Origin: JBIOWF01 sp044868295
GTDB taxonomy: Bacteria; Actinomycetota; Actinomycetes; Streptosporangiales; Streptosporangiaceae
Direction: 5' to 3'
DNA length: 25,379 nucleotides
Assembly: GCA_044868295.1 (NCBI GenBank)
Contig: JBIOWF010000226.1
Span: 1 to 25,379 of the forward strand
A program made the translations under genes and the position numbers. Positions 1-12,826 of the stretch are shown piece by piece; positions within the stretch are counted from its first letter, which is position 1, and every line of letters starts with the position of its first letter. Below the pieces are notes generated by a model. It did not search any database. It was not told the origin of the DNA and saw only the letters and a program-made list of their open reading frames with translations.

Positions 1-3360
<3,360 letters not shown>

Positions 3361-3602
3361 GCCCCCCCTCTCCCCGCGGACTCCCCGACCGTTAGGGGGG
3401 AAGACTACCGGTCCCCGAAGCCGGAGGTCATCGACTATCGAGCAGATACATCGCAGCTCACACCGATCTGGCGGTGCGGTCCGGCGCCCTCTGCCCGGAA
3501 ACAGGGGGGTGCATGCGGCGTGGCATCGAAATAGCCCTGAGACCGTCCCCTGACGGGATTCTCACTTGCCCTTCACTGGTCCTACTGGGCCCGAAAATGA
3601 AG

Positions 3603-3626
3603 AGGGACGCCTTGGTAGGCGCCCCT
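3603..3626 (-). terminator. Hairpin terminator after the small coiled-coil gene
   Basis: On the minus strand AGGGGCGCC, a 6-base loop and GGCGTCCCT form a 9-bp stem with one G·U pair, 25 bases after the stop codon at 3652. It is followed by a pyrimidine/T-rich stretch (TCTTCATTTTC). This separates the small gene from smc, which would then need its own promoter in 3361-3602. I see no convincing promoter hexamers in that interval. Confidence 0.75.
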
Positions 3627-3651
3627 GACAGTGTTTTCTGTCTCCAGCTTC

Positions 3652-3846
3652 TCAGGTGAGAGCCGGTTCACGATCCTGAAGCCGGATCAAGGCCTCGTCA
3701 CGAGTTTGCGCCGCGAGCGCATCGTTCTGTGCCTGGAGCCGGGTAAGTTCTGCCTCCAGGTCCCGGATGCGCTGCTGGAGACGGCGCATTTCGGAGACCA
3801 TTCGAGGGTCAGGACCGCCGACGTGGCCTAGTAGAGCCTTCGCCAT
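3652..3846 (-). CDS. Small conserved coiled-coil protein, 64 aa, function unknown
   Basis: A 64-residue acidic/basic heptad-type protein. A short N-terminal MAKALLGHVGGPDPR segment is followed by a coiled coil (about residues 17-50: MRRLQQRIRDLEAELTRLQ and onward) and a short tail ending EPALT. The start is ATG at 3846, with GGAGG nine bases upstream. From memory, similar short proteins (MAKALLG...GGSDPR...EMRRLQQRVQDLE...EPAL) are widespread in actinomycetes, so I take it as a real conserved gene rather than a chance reading frame; I could not check this. It has its own probable promoter and terminator. Dimerisation through the coil is likely. No enzymatic motif is visible, and I assign no function. 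Confidence 0.85.
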   Translation of the reverse strand: MAKALLGHVGGPDPRMVSEMRRLQQRIRDLEAELTRLQAQNDALAAQTRDEALIRLQDREPALT

Positions 3847-3927
3847 AGTAAAGGGTCCTCCACGCTGAGTGACCAGACTGGTTCGCGCACTTCATTGCCG
3901 CGGGAGGGGTGCGCGTGGTTCCTCTCA

Positions 3928-3956
3928 AGAGTCGCACCGGCATTGGAGTCGGTCAA
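3928..3956 (-). promoter_or_regulatory. Possible sigma-70-type promoter for the small coiled-coil gene
   Basis: On the minus strand TTGACC (3956-3951), a 17-base spacer and GACTCT (3933-3928) lie about 80 bases before the ATG at 3846. The -35 element is good and the -10 is weak. An AT-rich patch (TATATT, near 4010) lies further upstream and is an alternative. Confidence 0.35.
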
Positions 3957-4034
3957 GTTGAACGCTCCGTGCCTACACACCGGTGGGCACTCCCGACACG
4001 TAAATATACCGCATTTGAGTAGTTTGAGGAAGAG

Positions 4035-4328
4035 CTACCGCTCGGCAAACCCTGCCAAACTGCCCTTCGCGTCGCTCCAGCGCTCTACTATCCCGTCGAC
4101 TCGACCGGGCGTGTCACCGGTGCGCAGCAGCTCAAGGAGCCTTTCGCATGATTCCCGTGGACCTTCGGCCACGATCTCAACCCTCCCGTCGGAGAGATTC
4201 GCCGCCCAGCCGTCGAGCCCGAGCTCCAGCGCCCTCGCGCGCGCCCACCATCGGAACCCCACGCCCTGCACCCGCCCCCGGACCCACGCCGTCAACCGAA
4301 TCACGGTTACCAGTATCCGGGGCACCAC
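4035..4328 (-). CDS. acyP: Acylphosphatase
   Basis: Small alpha/beta enzyme that hydrolyses the carboxyl-phosphate bond of acyl phosphates. The family signature is intact: the phosphate-binding loop GRVQGVGFR with catalytic Arg26, and catalytic Asn44 in the context ANLSDGRVE, with the usual 18-residue spacing between them. Length is 97 aa from GTG at 4328, and family members are about 90-95 aa. GTG at 4325 or at 4304 are alternative starts, and none has a strong ribosome-binding site. It lies 56 bases downstream of mutM, and that gap is occupied by a 15-base tandem repeat. The smc/acyP/mutM neighbourhood is common in actinobacteria. Confidence 0.93.
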   Translation of the reverse strand: MVPRILVTVIRLTAWVRGRVQGVGFRWWARARALELGLDGWAANLSDGRVEIVAEGPRESCERLLELLRTGDTPGRVDGIVERWSDAKGSLAGFAER

Positions 4329-4344
4329 ACCGGAGACGAACCCG

Positions 4345-4389
4345 GGTCACAGGCTCGGAGGTCACAGGCTCGGAGGTCAGAGGCTCAGA
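4345..4389. repeat. Three tandem 15-bp repeats at the mutM 3' end
   Basis: GGTCACAGGCTCGGA occurs twice exactly (4345-4359, 4360-4374) and once with two changes (4375-4389, GGTCAGAGGCTCAGA). The third copy contains the mutM stop codon (4385-4387). Inside it AGGCT-CAG-AGCCT (4381-4393) is a 5-bp inverted repeat. The other copies fill the mutM-acyP gap. Confidence 0.9.
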
Positions 4390-5320
4390 GCCTGGCGTTC
4401 CGCGGGCGGGGCTGACATTTCGGACAGCTGTAGGACGACCGGTTCATGAACGCGTCCCGCCTGACAGGCGTTCCGCACCGGCGGCAGGGCTCGTCCCGCC
4501 TGCCGTACACGGCCAGTGACCGGTCGAAGTAACCGCTCTCCCCATTGACATTCACGTACAAACTGTCGAAAGATGTGCCGCCCTGGCCGAGCGCCTCCGC
4601 CATGACCGCGCGGACCGCGGCCAGCAGCTCGGCGATCCTGGGCCTGGTGAGCGTCTCTGTCGGCCTCGCCCAGTGCAACCGCGCCCGCCACAGCGCCTCG
4701 TCCGCGTAGATGTTCCCCACTCCGCTGATCAGGGACTGGTCGAGCAGCGCCCGCTTGATCCCCGTCTGCCGGCGGCGCAGCCTGATCGCGAACTCCTTGT
4801 CGTCGAAAACCTCTTCGAACGGATCAGGCGCGATGTGCGCCACCGGCTCGGGCACCTGCCGGTGCCGCTCGCCGGCCGACCCGAGCCGTACGGGATCGAC
4901 AAGAGGCGCGACGAGAAGGTGGCCGAAGGTGCGCTGGTCGACGAAGCGCAGATCGGGGCCACCGTCGGTGAAGCCGAGCCGGACCCGCAGATGCTTCTCC
5001 CCCGGCGTCCGCGGATCCACGACCAGGAGCTGGCCGCTCATTCCGAGGTGCGCCAGCAGGGCCTCCTCAGCCCAGTCCCGCACCAGGTGACCCGGCTGCT
5101 CGTCCTGGGCCGGGATCTCCCTGTCGTACAGGGGCAGCCAGAGGTACTTGCCGCGACGCTCGGCGGACAACACAGTGCGGCCCACCAGCTGGTCGGGCAG
5201 CTCTCCGGCGTTCCGCCGTACCGCGCGAGGATGGAGCACCTCCACGGAAGCGATCGTGCGACCCGAGACCCAGCTCTCGAGGCCCAGCCGAACGACCTCG
5301 ACCTCGGGCAACTCCGGCAT
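4385..5320 (-). CDS. mutM: Formamidopyrimidine-DNA glycosylase (Fpg/MutM)
   Basis: Bifunctional DNA glycosylase/AP lyase that removes 8-oxoguanine and ring-opened purines. The mature N-terminus PELPEVE supplies the catalytic Pro and Glu. The beta-lyase-region lysine lies in RRGKYLWL. The helix-2-turn-helix region (DQSLISGVGNIYADEALW) and the C-terminal zinc finger CRRC...CPKC are complete. At 311 aa it is slightly long, mainly from a charged insert around residues 70-85 (REIPAQDEQPGHLVRDW), typical of actinobacterial members. ATG at 5320 is fixed by the PELPEVE N-terminus, with GAGG four bases upstream. It follows rnc by 85 bases and probably shares its transcript. The extreme C-terminus, after the finger, ends inside a tandem repeat. 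Confidence 0.97.
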   Translation of the reverse strand: MPELPEVEVVRLGLESWVSGRTIASVEVLHPRAVRRNAGELPDQLVGRTVLSAERRGKYLWLPLYDREIPAQDEQPGHLVRDWAEEALLAHLGMSGQLLVVDPRTPGEKHLRVRLGFTDGGPDLRFVDQRTFGHLLVAPLVDPVRLGSAGERHRQVPEPVAHIAPDPFEEVFDDKEFAIRLRRRQTGIKRALLDQSLISGVGNIYADEALWRARLHWARPTETLTRPRIAELLAAVRAVMAEALGQGGTSFDSLYVNVNGESGYFDRSLAVYGRRDEPCRRCGTPVRRDAFMNRSSYSCPKCQPRPRNARL

Positions 5321-5405
5321 CCGGCCTCAACCTCCGCTAGGCGTGTTTCCCTGGAACCTGCACCACTGCCCCGGAGGGCCAGGTGCTCTCACCGGTTCCG
5401 TGAGC

Positions 5406-6176
5406 TCAGGACTGGCCGAGCCCGGCGCCCTCACGGGCGTCCCGCGTCGTCTTGATGGCGGTCCAGGCCGCCTCGGCCGCCTGCTGCTCGGCTTCCTTCT
5501 TGCTGCGCCCGGTCCCGGTGCCGTAGTCCTGCCCGCCGACCCGGACGGTCGCCACGAAGGACTTGGCGTGGTCCGGCCCGCTCTCGTCGACGTGGTACTC
5601 GGGAACCCCGAGCGCCTCGGCGGCGGTCAGCTCCTGCAGCGAGGTCTTCCAGTCGAGACCGGCGCCCAGCGAGGCGGAATGCTTGATGAGCGGATCGAAC
5701 AGCAGGTGCACGACGCGGAAGGCCTCGTCCAGGCCCTTGTCGACATACACCGTTCCGATCAGCGCCTCAAGGGTGTCGGCCAGGATCGAGGACTTGTCCC
5801 GCCCGCCGGTGCCCTCCTCGCCACGGCCCAGCCGCAGGTACTTCCCGAGGTCCAGAGTGCGGGCCACGTCCGCCAACGCGCGCATGTTGACCACCGCCGC
5901 GCGGAGCTTGGCGAGCTGCCCCTCGGGCAGGTCCGGATGGCCCCGGTACAGGGTGTCCGTGACCACGAGACCCAGCACCGAGTCGCCCAGGAACTCCAGG
6001 CGCTCGTTTGTGGGCAGGCCACCGTTCTCGTACGCGTACGAGCGATGCGTCAGCGCCCGCTCCAGGATGCCCGTGCTGAGCCGCACGTCGATGACGCGCT
6101 CCAGTTCGTCTCGGGCGATCTCGACGGCGACCGGTTTTCCCGCCTGTGGGGCCACGACTTCCTCCAACTCATGCAT
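5406..6176 (-). CDS. rnc: Ribonuclease III
   Basis: Double-stranded-RNA endonuclease for rRNA processing and mRNA turnover. The RNase III signature NERLEFLGDSVLG, with the metal-binding Glu/Asp residues, and the second acidic site (ILADTLEALIGTVY) form the N-terminal catalytic domain. A dsRNA-binding domain follows (DWKTSLQELTAAEALGVPEY through GRSKKEAEQQAAEAAW). I chose ATG at 6176 (256 aa) because homology begins soon after it. The open frame extends upstream to 6437, but that stretch does not resemble RNase III and contains a terminator-like hairpin. GTG at 6191 is a near alternative. No strong ribosome-binding site precedes either start, so the start is uncertain while the identity is secure. 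mutM follows after 85 bases. Confidence 0.95.
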   Translation of the reverse strand: MHELEEVVAPQAGKPVAVEIARDELERVIDVRLSTGILERALTHRSYAYENGGLPTNERLEFLGDSVLGLVVTDTLYRGHPDLPEGQLAKLRAAVVNMRALADVARTLDLGKYLRLGRGEEGTGGRDKSSILADTLEALIGTVYVDKGLDEAFRVVHLLFDPLIKHSASLGAGLDWKTSLQELTAAEALGVPEYHVDESGPDHAKSFVATVRVGGQDYGTGTGRSKKEAEQQAAEAAWTAIKTTRDAREGAGLGQS

Positions 6177-6335
6177 GGCAATGCCGAACACGGTGGCAGG
6201 TGTGTTACGGAGAAGCCCGAAGGCGTGGTGGGCGCCGGGCCCCGGTGAAGGGGCCACGGCGTCCACCACGACCGCGGGCACGCTTGCCTGTCGTCTCACT
6301 CCCAACCGCCACCGCGCGTGTGTGAAAGCAAGGTA

Positions 6336-6371
6336 ACGCCGACCGGGTCCATTTGACGACCCGGCCGGCGT
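6336..6371 (-). terminator. Strong hairpin between rpmF and rnc
   Basis: On the minus strand ACGCCGGCCGGGTC and GACCCGGTCGGCGT pair over 14 bp (one G·U) around an 8-base loop. The hairpin starts 22 bases after the rpmF stop and is followed by UACCUUGCUUUC. It looks like a terminator or attenuator for the DUF177-rpmF transcript. A second smaller hairpin (GGCCCC/GGGGCC, 6238-6255) lies between it and rnc. Confidence 0.65.
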
Positions 6372-6393
6372 CCTTGTCCGCTTCAGCGCGCGA

Positions 6394-6573
6394 TCAGGCC
6401 GACGGCTCGATGACCTGACGGCGGTTGTAGGTGCCACAACTCGGGCACGCCACGTGCGGGCGCTTCGGCGAGCGGCACTGGGGGCAGCTCACGAGCGCGA
6501 CCGCGGCGGCCTTCCACTGGGACCTGCGGGCGCGGGTGTTGCTCCGCGACATCTTCCGCTTGGGGACGGCCAC
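6394..6573 (-). CDS. rpmF: 50S ribosomal protein bL32, zinc-binding form
   Basis: 59-residue large-subunit ribosomal protein. It shows the family N-terminus AVPKRKMSRSNTRARRSQW and a zinc ribbon CPQC...CPSC, so this is the cysteine-containing (C+) form. The start is GTG at 6573, with AGGAGGG five bases upstream, inside the end of the preceding gene. The DUF177 stop codon TGA (6577-6575) lies one base before this GTG, so the two are translationally coupled. This pairing (yceD-rpmF) is conserved in many bacteria. The gene is followed by a strong hairpin. Confidence 0.97.
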   Translation of the reverse strand: MAVPKRKMSRSNTRARRSQWKAAAVALVSCPQCRSPKRPHVACPSCGTYNRRQVIEPSA

Positions 6574-6574
6574 G

Positions 6575-7147
6575 TCAACCCTCCTGATCGTCTTCGTTGT
6601 CCACAATCAAACCTTGCAGCGACGCCCAGCGCGCGTCGATCTTCTCGTGCCGGTGGTCGCCGCCGGCTTCCGCCAGCTTGACCCCGCACTCCGTGCAGAG
6701 ACCGCGGCAGTCGTCGCTGCACACCGGGCTCAGCGGCAGCGCGAGCACCACCGCGTCACGGAAGATCGGCTCGAGATCGAGCAGTTCGCCGTCGAGGATC
6801 GAATCATCCTCTCCGGCGTCCTCCACTGAGTAGAAGAAGAGCTCCTGGAAGTCGACCTCGATCTCCGAGGTCAACGGGTCCAGGCACCGCGAGCACTCTC
6901 CACTGAGAGGAGCTCGCGCCGTGCCCGTGACGAGCACGCCCTCCATCACCGCCTCGAGCCGCATGTCCAGCTCGACGTCGACGTCCTTGGGAACGCCGAT
7001 CATTCCGACCGCGAGGTCCACCGGTGCCGGGAGGGCCGGGCTCATCTTGCGCATCGACCCCGGTCGTCGTCCCAGGTCATGGGTGGAGATCACCCAAGGG
7101 GCTCGGGGGTCGAGGCTGCGCAGACTCATCCTGCTCTCGTTAGGCAT
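6575..7147 (-). CDS. YceD/DUF177 family protein
   Basis: 190-residue member of the YceD (DUF177) family, whose genes nearly always precede rpmF. A role in 23S rRNA or large-subunit biogenesis has been proposed for the family. Visible conserved parts are THDLGRRPGS near the N-terminus, VMEGVLVTGTARAPLSGECSRCLDPL in the middle, and the cysteine-rich CSDDCRGLCTECGVKL near residues 143-158, followed by DARWASLQGL. The cysteines suggest metal binding, but this is inference. ATG at 7147 is used; ATG at 7129 (MSLRSLD) is equally compatible with homologues. It is coupled to rpmF (one-base gap) and lies 52 bases upstream of the coaD end on the genome map. Confidence 0.93.
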   Translation of the reverse strand: MPNESRMSLRSLDPRAPWVISTHDLGRRPGSMRKMSPALPAPVDLAVGMIGVPKDVDVELDMRLEAVMEGVLVTGTARAPLSGECSRCLDPLTSEIEVDFQELFFYSVEDAGEDDSILDGELLDLEPIFRDAVVLALPLSPVCSDDCRGLCTECGVKLAEAGGDHRHEKIDARWASLQGLIVDNEDDQEG

Positions 7148-7199
7148 GGCGAATCACCGCCGTCGTGCAAGGCCGAATAGAAAGAATACCAGCCGGTGG

Positions 7200-7676
7200 T
7201 CAGCCCCTGAGCCGCTCGATGAGGAGCTTGTGCACCAGGTCCGGGACCAGGCCGGAAACGTCCCCACCATACCGTGCGATCTCCTTCAGCCTGCTGGAGG
7301 AGAGGAACGAATATTCGGGATTGGTGGACATGAACAGCGTCTCCACGCTCGACATGCGGTAGTTCAGCTGGGCCATCTGCAACTCGTAGTCGAAATCGCT
7401 GACCGCCCGCAGGCCCTTAACGATCGTCGGAATGTTGTGCTGTCTGCAGAAATCGACAAGGAGTCCATGGAACTTCTCCACCCGGACGTTCCCGTACTCC
7501 TTGGTCACCGCCTGGAGCATGTCGATCCGCTCATCGACCGTGAACAGGCTCTTCTTCTCAACATTGATCAATACGGCTACGACGACCTCGTCGTACAGCC
7601 GTGACGTCCGGCCGATGATGTCCAGATGACCGTTGGTCACAGGGTCGAAAGACCCCGGGCAAACGACGCGACGCAA
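7200..7676 (-). CDS. coaD: Phosphopantetheine adenylyltransferase
   Basis: Penultimate enzyme of coenzyme A synthesis: 4'-phosphopantetheine plus ATP gives dephospho-CoA. The nucleotidyltransferase motif GSFDPVTNGHLD (residues 8-19, TxGH type), VKGLRAVSDFDYE, and the C-terminal YSFLSSSRLKEIA are all present. Length 158 aa is normal. The start codon is TTG at 7676, fixed by the family N-terminus MRRVVCPGSFDP and supported by GGGGGTG six bases upstream. It lies 15 bases after rsmD, an arrangement (rsmD-coaD) that is widely conserved, so the two are likely co-transcribed. Confidence 0.97.
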   Translation of the reverse strand: MRRVVCPGSFDPVTNGHLDIIGRTSRLYDEVVVAVLINVEKKSLFTVDERIDMLQAVTKEYGNVRVEKFHGLLVDFCRQHNIPTIVKGLRAVSDFDYELQMAQLNYRMSSVETLFMSTNPEYSFLSSSRLKEIARYGGDVSGLVPDLVHKLLIERLRG

Positions 7677-7691
7677 GGCGCACCCCCAGGT

Positions 7692-8261
7692 TTACGGGTT
7701 CCCGGCTGCGTGACCGTACCAAACGGCCGCTTCGCCATAGCGACGGACCCTGGCTTCTTCGAACCCGAGCGGCCACACCAGGTCTTTCCCCCTGGATTCG
7801 CGTTCCACCGCGATGAGAGCCCCATCCGTGAGCCAGCCGTTGTCCCTGAGCGTCTCGAGCACCGCCGTGACCGCATCGTCCGTCACCGCGTAGGGCGGAT
7901 CGGCGAAGACGAAGTCGTACGGCTCCGCGCACGCCTGCCCAACGACCCGCTCGACCTTCTCCGGCCGGAGCACGGCGCCCGGCAGCCCCAGGGAGGTGAT
8001 GTTCTCCCTGATCGTCCGTACGGCTTTCGCGTCCGCCTCCACCAGCAGCGCGTGGGCCGCGCCCCGGCTGAGGGCCTCCAGCCCGATGGCTCCGGATCCG
8101 GCGTACAGATCGAGGATCCGGGCCCCGTCGAGTGAGCCCAGAATCGAGCCCACCGTGGAGAACAGCCCCTCCCTGGTGCGGTCGCTTGTCGGCCGGGTTC
8201 CCTTGCCTGGCGGGACCGCGAGCCTGCGTCCTCCTGCGCTACCTGCGATGACGCGCGTCAT
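7692..8261 (-). CDS. rsmD: 16S rRNA (guanine966-N2)-methyltransferase RsmD
   Basis: SAM-dependent enzyme that methylates G966 of 16S rRNA in the 30S subunit. Motifs present: N-terminal RVIAGSAGGRRL, the TSDRTREGLFSTV segment, SAM-binding motif I DLYAGSGAIGLEALSRGA, and the catalytic N6/N2-methyltransferase motif as FADPPY. Length from ATG 8261 is 189 aa, as usual. The frame stays open to 8366, but that extension is not family-like. No clear ribosome-binding site precedes 8261. coaD follows 15 bases later. The 430-base gap upstream is gene-free and structured. Confidence 0.95.
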   Translation of the reverse strand: MTRVIAGSAGGRRLAVPPGKGTRPTSDRTREGLFSTVGSILGSLDGARILDLYAGSGAIGLEALSRGAAHALLVEADAKAVRTIRENITSLGLPGAVLRPEKVERVVGQACAEPYDFVFADPPYAVTDDAVTAVLETLRDNGWLTDGALIAVERESRGKDLVWPLGFEEARVRRYGEAAVWYGHAAGNP

Positions 8262-8691
8262 GCACTTATTGTCGCAGGTCAAGAGTGGGCAAGGGGCGGC
8301 GACGAATGAGTAAGAGCCGTATCGCACAGCGGGCGTGATCCGCATGATGAGTTCTGCGGCCTTCATGGTGACCCAGGGGAAGGCCGGCCGACGTCATCGT
8401 GAGCCCTTCCGTGCGTCGGCGCCCTCGGCACCTGACCCGAGGGTGGGCCCAGCCGGGGACGGCATTCGGGGGGAGGCCGTCCCAAGGCTGGGCCCTGGGT
8501 CATTCTCACGCCACGGACAGCCGGGACCCCCGGCCTTGTCCCTTTCGCGGCCTTTCCGAGATCTTGCGGTGGCTTCTCCGGAATTTCTCCAGAAGACTCC
8601 CGGGCCGTCACCCGATGCGTCTCGGAACGCCCTCCAAAGGCTCCCAGCCTGGCCCCCGATGGATCTTCGAGCGCCCGAGAGGACTCCGGGC
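8262..8691. other. 430-bp gene-free, hairpin-rich gap between recG and rsmD
   Basis: No reading frame here on either strand looks like a protein I recognise. The interval holds hairpins at 8422-8443 and 8445-8495, a smaller one at 8521-8533 (CCGGG/CCCGG), and a near-tandem TTCTCC[G/A]GAA pair around 8574-8595. It must contain the end of the recG transcript and the start of the rsmD-coaD transcript. I found no clear promoter hexamers. Confidence 0.6.
8422..8495. terminator. Two adjacent GC-rich hairpins downstream of recG
   Basis: First hairpin: CCCTCGG, an 8-base loop, CCGAGGG (8422-8443). One base later the second begins: an outer 10-bp stem GGGCCCAGCC/GGCTGGGCCC and an inner 8-bp stem GGGACGGC/GCCGTCCC, separated by a small 1x2 internal loop, with a 12-base apical loop (8445-8495). 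No T-tract follows on either strand, so these would be U-less terminators or a structured RNA element. Pairing works on both strands. Confidence 0.55.
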
Positions 8692-10854
<2,163 letters not shown>

Positions 10855-10887
10855 GACATCTCCTCGCCTGCCGGCTCGCCGTGACTT

Positions 10888-11009
10888 GACCAGATCGTGC
10901 TGTGCCTGTCGGCCCGCTCGCTCCGCTCACTCGCGACAACCTGTGTCACCCGTCGTCACGTGACGAGATCGTGCCGCGCCCACCGGCCCGCTCGTCACGA
11001 CAACCAGTT
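10888..11009. repeat. Imperfect direct repeat of about 50 bp in the recG leader
   Basis: Copy A (10888-10944) and copy B (10962-11009) share GA(C)C/GAGATCGTGC, then CGGCCCGCTCG, then CGACAACC in the same order. Copy A has a 9-10 base insert (CTCCGCTCACTCG type). Both copies are preceded by GTGAC. They lie between the fakA-like stop (11033) and the recG start (10854), so they would be transcribed in the recG leader. Confidence 0.75.
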
Positions 11010-11032
11010 CTACCGCTGACTACCGACAGAAG

Positions 11033-12610
11033 TCATTCGACGCCGATGAGAAGCGGATAGCCGCCCTGGCCACCCTCGTAGACGACGATCTCGATGTCGG
11101 GGCGGACTTCCGCCAGATGATCCTGTACGGCTCGCGCGAGCGGTTCCGGCGCGTCCGCGCCCGTCACCAGAGTCACGAGCTCGCTGCTGCCGGAGACCAG
11201 GCGCCGGGTGATCTCGACGGCCGTCTCGGCGAGAGCCGTACCGATCAGTGCGACGTCGCCGTCGACGACGCCCAGCACGTCGCCGGGACGGCAGAGACCG
11301 GCGCTGGTCATCGCCTCCCGGTTGGCGATCCACACATGCCCGTGGCGGGTGTGCCCGGCGGCGTCGGTCATCGTCACCACGTCGTCGTCGAAGCGGCGCA
11401 GCGAATCGTGGACGGCGAGCGCCGCCAGCCCCTGGACCGACGCCCTGGTCGGCAGCACGCTGACGGTCACGCCCTCCTCGCGGGCGATCTCGGCGGCGGC
11501 CACCGCGACCGCGCGCACGCCGCTGTCGTTGGGCAGCACCGCGACCTCCGTCCCCGCCTGGCGGATGGCGGCCAGCACGGCCGCGAGCGGTGGGCTCGAA
11601 CCGGGCTCGCGCCGTACCACGACGGCTCCGGCCTGCCGGAACAGGGCCGCGAGACCGTCTCCGGCCGCGACGGCGACCACGCCGCGGCCCGAGCTCGGCT
11701 CATGCGTGCGACCGCCGAGATACGTCACGCGGATCCGGTGCGGGCGGCCGACGGTCATCGCCGCCTCGATCGCCGCCCCCGCGTCGTCCACGTGGACGTG
11801 GACGTTCCACAGGTCGTCACCGCCGACGATCACCAGGGAGTCGCCGAGGGAGTCGAGCTCGCCCCTCAACCGGTCGGCGCCGTCCTGCCCGGCGTCCAGG
11901 AGGTACATGACCTCGTATCCGGGCGCCGCCGATGCGACCCCGGCGTCCTCGGCGAGCGGCGCCTTCGGCACGGTGGGCGGTGGCACCTCGTGTCGCTCGC
12001 GGAACGCCTCGGTGACGACCTCCGCCAGCGTCTCCAGGATGATCGCGAGGCCCGCGCCGCCCGCGTCGACCACGCCATTACCGGCGAGCACGTCGAGCTG
12101 GTCCGTGGTCCTCCGCAGCGCCCGCCGCGCCTCCTCCGCCGCCAGTCGCGCGACCTCGGCGAGATCGTCCGGAGCGTTCTGCACGGCTTGCGCCACCGCG
12201 GACAGGACGCTGAGCACGGTTCCCTCGACCGGCCGGGCCACCGCCGCCCTGGCCATCTCGGCTGCCCTCAGCAGCCCGTCCCGGAGATCGGCCCCACGCC
12301 CCTCGGCCTGCCTGAGCACCTCGGCCAGTCCTCTGATCGCCTGGCTGACGATCACACCGGAGTTGCCCCGCGCGCCCAGCAGCGCGCCATGGGCCAGCGT
12401 CTGCCAGGTCTTGTCCCGGTCCGCGTCGCCGGGGAGCCCGTCGAGAGCCTCGGCCGCCGACAGCACCGTGAGATGCAGGTTGGTTCCGGTGTCCCCATCG
12501 GGCACGGGGAACACGTTCAGCGCGTCGATCTCCGCCCGCGCCCGCCCGAGAGCGTCGGCGCACTGCCGCGACCAGCGGCGCACCGCAGGGGGGTCGAGCA
12601 CCTCAAGCAT
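11033..12610 (-). CDS. fakA: DAK2-domain fatty acid kinase, FakA/YloV-like
   Basis: 525-residue protein with an N-terminal DhaL/DAK2 ATP-binding domain (about residues 1-200). The metal/nucleotide motif NVFPVPDGDTGTN is at residues 32-44 (Asp38, Asp40), and GARGNSGVIVSQ lies near 80-91. Middle and C-terminal domains like those of FakA/YloV follow (VHVHVDD; C-terminal VYEGGQGGYPLLIGVE). In Firmicutes FakA phosphorylates fatty acids bound to FakB (DegV family) for phospholipid synthesis. That activity is established there and inferred here, since no fakB is in the window. ATG at 12610 has GGAGG seven to eight bases upstream. It is divergent from rpmB and upstream of recG, a widely conserved trio. 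Confidence 0.9.
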   Translation of the reverse strand: MLEVLDPPAVRRWSRQCADALGRARAEIDALNVFPVPDGDTGTNLHLTVLSAAEALDGLPGDADRDKTWQTLAHGALLGARGNSGVIVSQAIRGLAEVLRQAEGRGADLRDGLLRAAEMARAAVARPVEGTVLSVLSAVAQAVQNAPDDLAEVARLAAEEARRALRRTTDQLDVLAGNGVVDAGGAGLAIILETLAEVVTEAFRERHEVPPPTVPKAPLAEDAGVASAAPGYEVMYLLDAGQDGADRLRGELDSLGDSLVIVGGDDLWNVHVHVDDAGAAIEAAMTVGRPHRIRVTYLGGRTHEPSSGRGVVAVAAGDGLAALFRQAGAVVVRREPGSSPPLAAVLAAIRQAGTEVAVLPNDSGVRAVAVAAAEIAREEGVTVSVLPTRASVQGLAALAVHDSLRRFDDDVVTMTDAAGHTRHGHVWIANREAMTSAGLCRPGDVLGVVDGDVALIGTALAETAVEITRRLVSGSSELVTLVTGADAPEPLARAVQDHLAEVRPDIEIVVYEGGQGGYPLLIGVE

Positions 12611-12826
12611 GACCAGTCCTCCACTCCCATGGCCGCACTCATGGCGCTCCCCGATGCGCTACCGTTGGTCGCTACGAGATTATCCCTGTTCGCCGGGATC
12701 CCGTTTGGCGTGCAACGGCCAACATCGGATATCCTCGTGTGGCCAGCCGGTTGTCCCGGCATGCTCGGATGAGCCGCCCCGCACGGCGGACCGGGCCGTA
12801 TCGACTGATCTGAAGGAGCGATGACC

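Noticed and set aside
6177..6437. N-terminal extension of rnc to GTG 6437
   Set aside because: The added 87 residues do not resemble RNase III, overlap rpmF and cross a terminator-like hairpin.
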